Origin: Thozetella sp. PMI_491
Lineage: Eukaryota; Ascomycota; Sordariomycetes; Chaetosphaeriales; Chaetosphaeriaceae
DNA length: 64,000 nt
Assembly: GCA_021432635.1 (NCBI GenBank)
Contig: MU270045.1
Location: forward strand, 124,001-188,000
Direction: 5' to 3'
Part shown: piece after piece, positions 54,149 to 64,000 of the stretch
Layout: each line of letters opens with the position of its first letter
Position numbering within the stretch: the first letter of the stretch is position 1
Made by a program: the position numbers and the translations under genes
Notes under the pieces: model-generated
The model's input: only the letters and a program-made list of their open reading frames with translations
The model's database searches: none
Told to the model about the DNA's origin: nothing

Positions 54149-55273
54149 TCAGGCTTTGCATCGGGTTCATGCAGCCGAGTAATCCAAAGCTGTGGCGCTG
54201 CTATTTACGCGCCGGGGAGACTCCAGGCTAGAACGGCGCCAATGAGGACAGGAACAATCGTAGGTTATATGCTGTGCTTGGTGGTGGGCGCGTTGGTCTT
54301 CGGGGTTAGCGCACGATTCGTTGGAGAAAAGTCCCGCCACCAGAAGAACATGGTCCATTTCCGCAAGCACAATCCACGAACCGGGCGTTTCGGCCCCACA
54401 TGGAAGCTTGGAAATGTTGAGTTCCTGGGACGGCTACCATGGCCTATAGCCACTTGGTTGGCCAATGCGCCTCCACTTGGGGGACTGCCAGGCTCCGGAT
54501 AAGAACCAGTAGTACAGTACATACCTGCTCTCATTAGGTACCGAGATACCTACCTTATTCACCTAAGGCCCCTGAGGCATTCAAGTCAGACCTGTGCTTA
54601 GCGCGTTACTAGAACCTCCAAGAAAGTCGACAGTTGTATGCAGCGAGGATGCCGATGGACCGTGCAACCCTGGCTTCCCTTTGTCACTGCTATCTATATA
54701 TTTGTCGCTGTGACTCTTACCGGGACAGCCTGTCGAAACTCCTGAGCAATCCATTGGCCAGAATTGTGGGGTCCTCTGTAGGCAACCAAGCCAGTGCCTG
54801 AGTCGCAGGCCAACTACCATACCTTACAAACAGTGGCGGCTACAGCTCAGCGCCTGCATCCACAAACCCGCACCTCGCCAAGCACGCATCGACCGAATAA
54901 AAGAGTGCACAGCCGCGTACAAAGCATAGCTTGATGCCGAACTGTTGCCTTTTTCAGGAGTGGCGTTTATGCTATGCGGGGCGAGTCGCCGATAACCCGG
55001 CCAGCCATGGCAGACAGACCCACGGGGGTAGGCATCTAGATCCGGTGTCTGCGTGGGCAGGCTGCGCGAAGTCTGAGCATTGCCCGGGTGTCCCGTTTCC
55101 TACTGCCTATCGCTCAATATCCCATATATTTCCCTCTACTCTTCGCCTCAGAACCCAGTTCGCTCCCAACCAGGTTTTTTTTTTTCCCCTCCTCGTAAAC
55201 TACCATTTTGGACGTCATTGCAGGATCCTGCTGGCTCTGACTTTGCGACTCACCGCGCTGATTCCCCTCCAAT
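54149..55273. other. Intergenic between HET and AAA ATPase genes
   Basis: Shared upstream region of two divergent genes. A pyrimidine-rich stretch with T runs at 55170-55190 lies about 90 bases before the AAA start. A plus-strand frame at 54242-54502 is listed separately. Confidence 0.45.
54242..54502 (+). CDS. Possible small membrane protein
   Basis: 86-codon frame beginning MRTGTIVGYMLCLVVGALVF, one hydrophobic segment, then a basic polar part (EKSRHQKNMVHFRKHNPRTG). It lies in the divergent promoter region and overlaps a similar-length frame on the other strand. No family recognised; may be chance. Confidence 0.25.
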   Translation: MRTGTIVGYMLCLVVGALVFGVSARFVGEKSRHQKNMVHFRKHNPRTGRFGPTWKLGNVEFLGRLPWPIATWLANAPPLGGLPGSG

Positions 55274-57566
55274 ATGGGCCGGCTTATAGACGAGGCTCTC
55301 CCGAACGGGACGAGTAAGCCGATAAAAACACCCCTTCCCAACGGAACTACCGCAAATGATGGAGGCCAGGAAGCCGAAAGGGCGACCGAACAGTCGTTGG
55401 ACGTGAAGGAACTGCAATCCCAGTACATGAAGCTCGCAGCCAAGCAGACCGATATCCTAGCAAACTTGTTGAAAACTTACCCCGTCGTTGTGGCCGAGGA
55501 GAAGCCAAAACCCGAGCAGAAGGAGGAGAGCAAGAAGTCAGAAACGACGGATAGCCAAAGCGGCTCTGATGCATCGGAAGAAAAACAAATGAAGTGTGAG
55601 ATAAAGCACCTCGACAGGCGATATGACGACAAAGACAAGAAATACTTTGCAGAGCGAAAGGAAGAAGCGGAAAAGCCGCAGCAGAAAGATTGGTGGAGGC
55701 TGTTCGCCTATTGCCTGGTCCGACACTATGACCGCAAGGCCCAACTAAGCCGCACGAGCCTCTATGTCAACTCGCAGCCTCTCAGACAGCTTCTGGCCGA
55801 TGTCATTAGCTACTTCCCTCGGGATCCAATCGATGTCAACGATGTCCAGATCAACGACCCGTACCACGCTCTCTTCTTCTACAGGGAGAAGTTGGAGGCG
55901 GAAGGGCGAGAGCGCTTCAAGGATGACAAGAACTCGCTGGACCAGCTCAACAAGCTCCTGGAATGGATCCAGTCTCATTTCGAGCTTGATATTGCTGCCC
56001 ACGAGCGATGCGCCTCGGGGGCTTCCAAGGCCATCGCCTACGACCACCTCTGGACGCTCTTCCCCCCCAAGGAGATTGTGTACTGCAAGCTTCTCGGGCA
56101 GCATCGCGCCTTCCGCACTAGATATGTCTGGTACGACACGGGCGATGAGCCCGGCCTGTACATGAAGGTGCGCTTTGTGGACTTCGACGGCCAGCGACTG
56201 GGTACACGCAAGACGCAGCTCTTCATTCCGCAATACAACGGCACTATCGAACTCAAAGAGCTGGATGCTATGCCCTTGAGCATGGTTGGCGATTCAGAGA
56301 ACATCCGTCAAGAGATGATCAACCGAGGCCGTAATTTTGAAGCCTATGCGGGCCAGCACTTCATGCAGTACAGTGGCCTCGGCTTAAGGAAGACAAATGA
56401 GGGTTACAGGCGCTTCAGCGTTCATGGCCGTGTGATAGTGGATTGCAAAACCTACCACAGACTCGAGCCGGATGACTCTTTTGAGACGGACGAGCTTGAG
56501 AATGCCCAAGTGTCGGAGCGTGCCAGAGCGCGGAAGAAGGCGACGGGAGGGACGGACTTTGCCCCGGAAAAAGAGGAATTCGACCGCCTCTCAGAGGAGG
56601 AAGCCATTATTGCCGCACCAACGGTCCGCGGCTATTCCTTCTCGGCGAAGCGATTCCTCGAGTTTTACGTGGACCAACTCCAGCCCATCAATTGGAATAC
56701 GAAATGCTTCGACCAGCTTGTGCTGGACCCCAAGATAAAGCAAACCGTCCAGGCGCTCGTGTCTACCCACGTCGAGCAGCAGACTAGTTTCGATGATATT
56801 GTAGAAGGGAAAGGGAGAGGGCTCGTCTGTGTGCTCCATGGGCCACCAGGTGTGGGCAAGACGCTGACTGCCGAATGCGTGGCCGAATATGTGCAACGCC
56901 CACTGTACTCCGTTTCTTCCGGAGACCTGGGCGTCGACAGCAGCACTCTCAACGATAAGCTAACCAAGATAATGGATATGACGTCAACATGGGGGGCTGT
57001 CTTGCTCATTGACGAGGCAGATGTATTTTTAGAGCGCCGGTCTTTGCACGAGCTGCACCGCAACGCTATGGTCAGCGTGTTTCTACGCGTCATGGAGTAC
57101 TACAAAGGTGTAAGTGACTATCCGTATACTCCTCCCGCATCTTACGTTCTGCCAATCTAACTCATCCTAGATTCTTTTTCTCACCACTAATAGGGTCAAC
57201 ACATTCGACGACGCTTTCAAGTCTCGGATCCACGTCCCCATCCGGTACACAGATCTCAGCATCGATTCTCGCACACAGATATGGCGCAACTTCTGCTCCA
57301 TGGTCCCCAGCGGAGTTGATATCGGAGAGGCGGACTTCAAGAAGCTGGCCAAATATGAACTCAATGGCCGACAGATCAAGAATATAATCAAGGCCGCTGA
57401 AAGTCTGGTCACCTTCCAGAAAGTGAAGCTAGGCCTGGAGCAGCTTGAGCATGTTGCCAAGATCCAGGCTACATTCGACGAAGACCTCTCACAGTTGGAC
57501 GGTGTCGATTACACCGCACCTGGCGCGATTAGGAAGGATGCAGATAAGCGGAATATGTTCTTGTAA
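55274..57566 (+). CDS. AAA+ ATPase, fungal DUF7025 type
   Basis: Exons 55274-57109 and 57171-57566 (61-nt intron, GTAAGT..CCTAG) give 743 residues. The first 140 residues are charged and probably disordered (EEKPKPEQKEESKKSE). The middle part (about 200-450) has the fungal DUF7025 features: AYDHLWTLFPP, YVWYDTGDEPGLYMKVRFVD, RNFEAYAGQHFMQYSG. The AAA module has Walker A GPPGVGKT at about 522-529, Walker B VLLIDEADVFLERR from about 575, then, across the intron, FLTTNRVNTFDDAFKSRI with sensor and arginine-finger positions, and a C-terminal helical lid. It should hydrolyse ATP and remodel proteins or complexes. The family is large and mostly uncharacterised in filamentous ascomycetes. Intact. 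Confidence 0.92.
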
Positions 57567-58865
57567 CTAGATGTACGAGATAAAACCATCGTAACACGAA
57601 TTCGAAGGGAATATAACCGATTCCGTGTCGTACCAAGGATTGGCACGGGTTCAATTATCTCATTTATCTCCTCCGCTTCGCTCCTTCAGTGACTCGGGTC
57701 AGGATTGGAAAGATTTTAGAGATTCTAATCTTGAATAGGCACTACTAAGCTTGGGGTTAGTTGCCTAGGCATCTGTAGTGTCGTTTGTCCAGAGCAAGCC
57801 TCCCTCTGGCTACACCAGGAGCCCACTGATAGCAACAACAAGCAACCGGCAGTTTGACAATTTCTGAATCAAGTATCCCGCTCTACACGCCGTTCGAGAA
57901 TTGGTTGTAGCGGCTTTTCTTAGAGTCCTTTGACTATCGTGCAATCTTTCTAACGCCTGATATTATAGAACACTACAACAAGATCAAACGTTTGCGGCCC
58001 TTGTTTTTCGTCCTACTGCTCCCATACTAGAATGTGGATAATATGGTTGAGAGTATTGGCGGTCGATCTGACCCTGTGCCAAGGGTTCAGTCTACGCCGG
58101 CCCGCTGGTTAAGGGGCTAGTGTCAGCAGTCTTCTTGATCGCTACGTTGCTGTTGGGGATTTATTCCTCGCATCCAGAAATTTGCGTTAAACATATACTT
58201 GAATAGAGATATCCATTGGGATATAAAAAATAGCAAGTTGTCTTTCCTGGCCGGTCGTTGGTAGTTGCTATTGTCCCATATATTTCCGTCTTCGCCGTGT
58301 CTTCGACATGCTGGATTTATGCTGATATCTAAAAGATTTAAATACTAACTATATAATTAATATTTAAATAATATCAAATTATAATTACTTTGGAAGCAGG
58401 CCTGAGGCTCTTTACTCATATTTGGATGCCATTCTACTGGCGAGCAAAAATCTTCGCCTTCTCCATAGACTCAAGGCACATATAAATATAAGGGTCTAAA
58501 TTGCTATTTTTAAACACTCGACACCAACGCAGACGCTTCAATTATTGAATCTCAATGTCAAGGTCATACGAAGCAGGGTTGCACGCATCCATGATCAGCT
58601 CATATGACGTGCCGCAGTACCATTAGCGGAAGCATGTTGGTGATGGTCCCTCCACCCAGCCTACGCATGATATACAATGCTAGGTGTGTCCGAAGGGGAC
58701 AAAAGGCCACTGCATTGCGTGACTTGGCACAAAGAGGTGGTTGCTGAAAACACGGAGGCAGAGGAGAGTCACTTGTTCCATGCATCGGACTTGGTAACGT
58801 AGATAAGTCCGAGCTCTTCTCCTCCCTCTACCATCTCCCCCCTTTGTAGCCAATTCAATTGCAAA
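57567..58865. other. Gene-poor AT-rich stretch
   Basis: No gene recognised. 58320-58380 is almost pure A/T. A minus-strand frame at 58680-58958 overlaps the start of the methyltransferase relic and is not supported. Confidence 0.45.
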
Positions 58866-59867
58866 ATGGCCCAACAACCTGGTAATGAAGAGACTACACA
58901 GCCTCTTGCGGCCGAAGACGATAGTTATTCTAGAGTGGAGGAGTCGATATTTGCTCAATCCACCGCCGCCTCGATCACCTCAAGCATAATAAACTACCGG
59001 CAAGAAAATGGGCGCCTGTGCTACGCTCTAGGCCAGGGTAAATATGCTTTCCCTACTGACTAAGGCGAGAGCAACCGCCTCAATTTGCAAAATGAGCAGT
59101 TCTTGCGGACATTTGATGATGAAATATATTGCGCCTGGCGCAGAAAACGCAAAGCGAGTCCTCGGCGACGCCGGCGCCGGCACGGGAATCTGGGCCATTG
59201 GTTTTGCTGACGCCCACCCCGCCGCCTCCGTGATAAGGTAGGCATGGATCTGGCCCCTCTCCAGCCATCCTGGACACCCCCAAACTGTATATTTGGGATC
59301 GACGATCTGGGTGAACAATGGAACTGGGGCGTAAAGTTCGACTACACTTTTGCGAGATCCATGGTGGGCAGCTTCGCCGACTGGTCTAAGTTTATGGAGA
59401 AAGCCTACGACAATCTTGAGCCGGGCAGGTGGCTCGAGCTCGTCGACCCGATACATCCGATGCAGCGCGACGACAGCACCCTTATGACAGATCACGCCCT
59501 CAAGAAGTGGAATGACGATATAATGCAAGGAAGCGAGGCGCTGGGGCGGTCGCTGACAGAAGCAAAGCACCTCAAAGAAAGACTAGTGGAAGTATGGTTC
59601 GTAAACATCAAGAAGGGAGTTTTTTGTATGGCCTACTAATTCGTGGCCGAAAGACCAGAAGCACAAGGAGGCAGGTATTCGGACTCTTGCGAATATTGAC
59701 CGGGGTTGAAAGGACTGAGTCCCGATCTCATGACAAGGGGGCGTGGTTTCACTGCAGAGGAAGTCATGGCCTATCTTGTCGACGTGATGAAACATCTGCG
59801 CGATCCTAAAATTCACGCGTACTGGCCAATTTGGGTTGTTTATGGGCAGAAAACGAATGAAACCTAA
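58866..59867 (+). pseudogene. LaeA-like SAM-dependent methyltransferase pseudogene
   Basis: Pieces in three frames line up in family order: YRQENGRLCYALGQGKYAFP and, after an in-frame TAA at 59060-59062, GESNRLNLQNEQFLRTFDD; then in another frame the SAM-binding motif I (VLGDAGAGTGIWAIGFAD); then MDLAPLQPSWTPPNC, GEQWNWGVKFDYTFARSM and LEPGRWLELVDP; then VWPTNSWPKDQKHKEAGIR; and finally LSPDLMTRGRGFTAEEVMAYLVDV..HAYWPIWVVYGQ to the TAA at 59865-59867. At least three frame changes and one stop separate them. Fungal members are often found in biosynthetic clusters and methylate small molecules or act as regulators. This copy cannot make the protein. Confidence 0.85.
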
Positions 59868-60506
59868 CCGTCATTAGCCAGTTTTAGCCATGATTAGCCG
59901 CGCCTCATCACCACCATCACTGATCTAAGTCAGTGTGCTCTCGCGCTGTGATATATTAGAAGAGATCGATTTTGAGAGGCGAGATGTTGGTATTGGTTGG
60001 ACCCACTTTCGACCCACCTTTTACGCCTGACCTGGTGATGTGGTTTAATATCTTAATGCCAGCAAGATAAACAGTCGAGAACAAACGGAAGAATAAGTAT
60101 CCGCAAGTATGTTTCGCAGCTTAGCTCGGCCGTAGCATTCCAGATGAGAAAAGTATGCCTAATCGGGCAGCGGTCATATGTCTGGTTAATGATTCGGATT
60201 TCATTCCAAAAGGGGTGGCATCACGCAAAGCTATTCGCTTCTTTCGGGTGGGTAGCCCTCTACTTCTTCATCAGCTCGTTTATCCTTCGGTGTACCCATG
60301 GCATGTGGTCATATCCCATAGTACAGACCGTTAGTAGATATCTGAGCTCCTTGGTGAAACAAGTCCCAAGCAAGTTTGAGACTGTCTCACTTTAGATTTC
60401 GCCGGTCTCTGGCTCTGATAGACTTTCATTCCGATCGCGGGCAGGTGCATGGGTAAATGATGTTACTCAACTCTTGCCCCATAGGAGTTGACTAGGTATA
60501 CTGAGG
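59868..60506. other. Intergenic
   Basis: No gene recognised; a short plus-strand frame with hydrophobic residues at 60144-60395 has no support. Confidence 0.45.
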
Positions 60507-60513
60507 ATATAAG
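60507..60513 (+). promoter_or_regulatory. Candidate TATA box of the NucA/NucB-like gene
   Basis: ATATAAG about 70 bases upstream of the ATG at 60579. Confidence 0.4.
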
Positions 60514-60578
60514 CCTGGCGTACGGGGAGGGTTGAATCATTTGCCCGATCACATATCCGCTTCGACTACACAACCAGC

Positions 60579-61478
60579 ATGCATTCTCAGGTTCTCTCTC
60601 TCGGCATCTACGTTGGGATTGCGCACGCCCAAGCTATTAAATTTGCTTGGAACTGCACAAATTCTCTTGGCGCCTGTAACAACGCCTGCTATTCTGTAAA
60701 CTCTGGATTAGCTCCTGTAACCATGACCTACGATTCGAGCCAAACCGATCGAGCTCATCGCCTCGTAGCAATGGGAGCTTTATCCGGACCGTGCGACAGG
60801 AACGCAACTCCATACTATGGCTATTGGGGAGACACTGTTGCGGAGTATCCGTTCGCCGTCACATACGAAAGCTCCCCTCTCGCTATCCTACGATGTGTCT
60901 GGGCAGCAGAGTACCAAGGCCAGCTTACCCTCATTTCCACTCTTTCAAACAGCCGCTGACGCGGCTGGAGCTATAGATGCCAATGCGCAATTGACGAGTT
61001 TTCTCCAAGACCAGGGTTTCAATGATGGAGACCAACTCGGACTATTTTTATCAGACTATACTGGGGCGTGAGCATGACCGCATACACGGACCAAGCCTCA
61101 TGTCATGGCATTAACGTTGGAAGTAGGCACTTCTGCGAACACCCTGCCCTTGCAAATGATGGGAGCGAATTCCGCATCGCCAATCCTGACTTTATCAATG
61201 CAGTTGCGCATCGCAGTAAGCACCTATATGCTTTATTATGATTCTTGTTGACGTAATCGTATCACTGATTGCAACAAGGGGATGGCTCCTCCATGTATAC
61301 TACGGACTTCGGTGACCTCCCCATTTCACCCAGCACACCACGGACATTCCTGGATGGGTATGGACGCCAATACCTGAGCCTAAGCACTGATTCAACCGGC
61401 TCAAGCATCGGCAAGATGGTATGGTCAAACGGAGCTATTATGCAACTCATCGCGGAGGTCCCTGTGGGCAAAGAATAA
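60579..61478 (+). CDS. NucA/NucB-like secreted deoxyribonuclease-type protein, splicing uncertain
   Basis: Begins MHSQVLSLGIYVGIAHAQA, a signal peptide, then a Cys-rich part (FAWNCTNSLGACNNACY, TMTYDSS, GPCDRNATP, EYPFAVTYE) as in NucA/NucB-type nucleases. The end of that domain is read in the next frame as QLTSFLQDQGFNDGDQLGLF; a 58-nt GT..AG intron (60895-60952) would join it in phase but would remove a family-like RCVWAAE. A further part (SMTAYTDQASCHGINVGSRH, EFRIANPDFINAVAH) is in a third frame, then a good 63-nt intron (61216-61278) leads to the last exon ending EVPVGKE. The frame change near 61050-61075 is not explained by a clean intron, so the gene may be mutated. The C-terminal extension of about 120 residues is not recognised. 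Confidence 0.55.
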
Positions 61479-62310
61479 AAGAGTGCCAGCGCACAGATAT
61501 AGTTACTTGCCTGGTGAACATCCATTAGTGAACTTCGGATATTCTATTATTGTGCGTATGAGTACTGACGTGATCTAGGTGCTGTTCTTCAGGAGTTGAA
61601 TCTCGGCGGGAAGGTATCAAGCCAGAGTCAAATACTCCAAGGGTAGACGTTTACTAATAATGGAGTGCTAGCACCGGCTCCACGTTCTGATCGAATCTAG
61701 TCTTGCAAAGGTAACAAAGAATATCCTGAAACAGACTGCCGTATCTTTAAGTGGTGTACTAGGTGCAAATTTGGCATTAAGGTTGTCGCATATCACACAG
61801 CCTTGCCTTATTCTGCCGGAAGGCTTAGAAAGGGTGGAGTAGCAGCATTGCAGTGCCACGACCCCTAGCGGATAGGTACATCACCGATCTTGGGTCAGCT
61901 ACTAATTGCTATAATAATTACAGGTTTATGTAGTGTTAACTGAAAAGAATGTCTGAATTTGATTTCCAAATTCTTGAGCGCCGAGTCAAATGGAACGGAG
62001 ATCCAGCGTGAGCTGGCAGATGTCGTAGGCAATCTCTGGGCATTCCTTACATCTCGGCCCTTTAGAGCTTAAAAAGCCAAGCCGAGAGATAGGCACTGAG
62101 ATCATCAAGTTCAAGAGATTAGACAGCCGTAATTTTCATGTTTGGCTATGGTCTAGACGCTTGGATCGCTCTGTGGCGCTCGGTCACTATCGTACGAGAA
62201 TGACGTATCGTGGGAGAAAAAGCATCGGAATGTCTAAGGGACTTTTTGAGATCCAAATATCATGCAGATAGAGTCATTATATTTCAACAATCCTGGGACG
62301 ATTGGGTCTC
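61479..62310. other. Intergenic
   Basis: No gene recognised; sequence is AT-rich with short frames only. Confidence 0.45.
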
Positions 62311-62317
62311 TATATAT
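62311..62317 (+). promoter_or_regulatory. Candidate TATA box of the WSC gene
   Basis: TATATAT about 65-70 bases before the ATG at 62381. Confidence 0.35.
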
Positions 62318-62380
62318 TGCCTATAACAACCGGTGTAGGTATCAGGCTCTGTCCTTTGCGATTTTCATAGTAAACCTGAG

Positions 62381-63046
62381 ATGGCCCAACTCGCTCGATC
62401 CAACTGGAAAAGTTCGCTTCCATCCACTTGCTGGGGCCTTTTTGTTTGTTATCTCGTTTGTTCGGCACAATCAGCTGCCTTAGAAGATAAGACATGGAAG
62501 TCCAATCGTCTGCCCAATATACCAAGGCACGCGGCGAGCATCCAGGCAGCCACCTCGAGTTCAGCAACGTCTGCCTTTGACTTCTACGGGTGCTATTTGG
62601 CTGCACAGGGCTACACAGTAATCAAGGGTGGGCTGCCGGTCAGCGAGTATAGGCAGTATAATACCCACAACATGACCAATGATTTCTGCTGGACAACCTG
62701 CCAGGATAATGGTTTCTCCGCCGCCGGATTTCTCTTCGGTTACCTATGCTATTGCGGCAACACCATCCATACCGTCAGCGGTCTATCTTCCGAGCCGGAC
62801 GCCTGCAACACTCCCTGCACAGGGAATGGGACTGAGATATGTGGCGGTTATAAAAATGTTAGCGGAACGGACAACTACTACCAAGCTATATGGACACTCG
62901 CTAGCGCCCCGCCACCCGTAGTGATTCACGTTATCAAGCCACAAACGTCGGTCACGTCAAGCTCGTCCAGCTCGACGAGCGCTTCAAGTGCGTCTAGTAT
63001 GGTTAGCACACCTAGTCCGCTTCCCGATATCGGATTGTTAGGCTAG
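62381..63046 (+). CDS. WSC-domain secreted or cell-surface protein
   Basis: Single exon, 221 residues. The N-terminus has a hydrophobic stretch (TCWGLFVCYLVCSAQSA, about 17-33) that fits a signal peptide. Residues about 66-168 form one WSC domain with Cys at 71, 103, 107, 123, 125, 142, 146 and 154 and the signature FGYLCYCGN and EICGG. WSC domains bind carbohydrate and occur in cell-wall sensors and secreted enzymes. The C-terminus is Ser/Thr-rich (SVTSSSSSSTSASSASS) and probably O-mannosylated, and stops at LLG with no transmembrane helix and no clear GPI signal. It is therefore shorter than true wall-stress sensors. It may be a secreted lectin-like protein, or a gene that has lost its membrane anchor. 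Confidence 0.85.
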   Translation: MAQLARSNWKSSLPSTCWGLFVCYLVCSAQSAALEDKTWKSNRLPNIPRHAASIQAATSSSATSAFDFYGCYLAAQGYTVIKGGLPVSEYRQYNTHNMTNDFCWTTCQDNGFSAAGFLFGYLCYCGNTIHTVSGLSSEPDACNTPCTGNGTEICGGYKNVSGTDNYYQAIWTLASAPPPVVIHVIKPQTSVTSSSSSSTSASSASSMVSTPSPLPDIGLLG

Positions 63047-64000
63047 ATAAAGCTGTCTGCGAATGCTCTAGACTAGTAGATATTGCGCCGAATTAGGCCC
63101 ACAATCGAACTCCTGTGTCATAGTTGCCCGAATAGCAGGGAGAATCCTCGCAGTAGTCAGTGATGATCAGGAAATCTATGTATGCCATAGCAGCTTTCGG
63201 TCTGTAGGGTACATAGGTCAGTACATCGTCGTCGGACCTACAGTAGTCACCCTGTATCATCGTGCTGTTAGTCTAGATGCAACACTCTCGAACCTGCAAA
63301 AGCCTTAAGGGCAACAGTCGCTAAAGGCGCTACCTACGTAGCTAACGGATGCCTTTAGATATCACCTTAGGGATGGCGATAGCGACATACAATCTTAGTT
63401 CAGCCGTAAATTAAGACAGCTATGAGGTAGGTACGGATGTACTCTAGCAGATGGCTGACGGTTAGGCTACACTACCAGTTGATGGTAGTGTAGTCGTCGC
63501 TGGCTACGAAAAGGTACTAGCCTCACGCGTTGGCAATGGTCCAGCTCGAGCGTCGTCAGGCGGCCAGAGACGCAGTATAGCGTCTAAAAGATCATATTGC
63601 GCTAGAAGCAGTGATAATAGCGCTCGGCCTAGAAGACTTACTGCCTAGCACACTATTCCTCCCGGGCACTGAGCAATTATTTATGCAGCGATGACTTTTT
63701 CCTGCTCTAGCGATCGGTCCTTAAGTTGCACATACCACAAACCCTGCCCAAGACCATTTTCAGTACAGCTAACCTCAATGCCTTCGACAAAGTTTGCCCC
63801 GATCCTATGTTCTACCGCTATTTCGGCATGGGATAATATGCGAGATCGTATTTAGACCAGCCGTAGTTCGTAAGGCGGCACACTAGGTCCTTCGCAAACG
63901 CTGCCCATACCCTGCGCATGTGAGGTACTAAGCAGCTTCGATCTCGATGTCCATATCTAATACGCAAGGTAATTTATCTTTAGCAAGCCTCAAAAGTCGA
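63047..64000. other. Degenerate sequence at right edge
   Basis: Rich in CTAG, TAGC and TAG words and stop-filled. A weak coding-like stretch at 63533-63690 (AMVQLERRQAARDAV, then ALGLEDLLPSTLFLPG) has no recognised domain. It resembles the AT-rich tract at 4.7-7.1 kb in word use and is probably a decayed repeat continuing past the edge. No element can be named. Confidence 0.4.

Noticed and set aside
1-64000. tRNA, rRNA or CRISPR features
   Set aside because: No T-loop/acceptor arrangement, rRNA-like sequence or spaced repeat array was noticed by eye; a tRNA scan would settle it.

Overview
The window looks like a filamentous ascomycete (Pezizomycotina). Its genes carry short introns of about 55-80 nt with fungal donors and CTAAC/CTGAC-type branch sites, and the families are typically fungal: HET-domain proteins, Zn2Cys6 regulators, cytochromes P450, a PTH11-type receptor, WSC and NucA/NucB-type secreted proteins, and a LaeA-like methyltransferase. 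Gene density is low. Long gene-poor tracts and many broken genes suggest an accessory or subtelomere-like region. The lineage below Pezizomycotina cannot be fixed from the window.

Layout. 0-9 kb: a decayed GH47 mannosidase gene cut by the left edge, an intact GT61 glycosyltransferase, an orphan membrane-anchor fragment, an AT-rich decayed tract holding a possible secreted Cys-rich ORF, and a PTH11-type receptor. 9-17 kb: a gene-poor stretch, then a convergent pair of a P450 and a Zn2Cys6 regulator, both of which splice into complete reading frames. 18-25 kb: an M3 metallopeptidase relic, an unresolved gene with a poly-threonine tract, an ankyrin-repeat protein, and a three-exon small secreted protein with a 19-nt internal exon. 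28-32 kb: a FAD-dependent fumarate-reductase-like enzyme convergent with a secretory lipase. 33-35 kb: a membrane-protein gene interrupted by a nonsense codon and preceded by a 37-nt G run. 38-48 kb: P450, HET protein, BAHD-like acyltransferase and Zn2Cys6 regulator, resembling the tailoring and regulatory part of a secondary-metabolite cluster with no backbone enzyme in view. 51-57 kb: small secreted protein, second HET protein, AAA+ ATPase of the fungal DUF7025 type. 58-63 kb: LaeA-like methyltransferase pseudogene, NucA/NucB-like secreted protein, WSC-domain protein, then degenerate sequence to the right edge.

How the genes may work together (inference): two candidate metabolic modules (P450 plus regulator at 12.6-16.9 kb; P450, acyltransferase and regulator at 38-48 kb), a set of secreted or cell-surface proteins suited to host or substrate interaction, and self/non-self recognition candidates (two HET proteins, an ankyrin protein, an AAA ATPase). 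Several genes carry premature stops or frameshifts. Some of the stops fit C-to-T changes of the repeat-induced point mutation kind, but no intact parent copies are present to prove it. I found no rRNA, tRNA, CRISPR array or bacterial-type operon. All exon borders were placed by eye from splice signals, frame and family resemblance.
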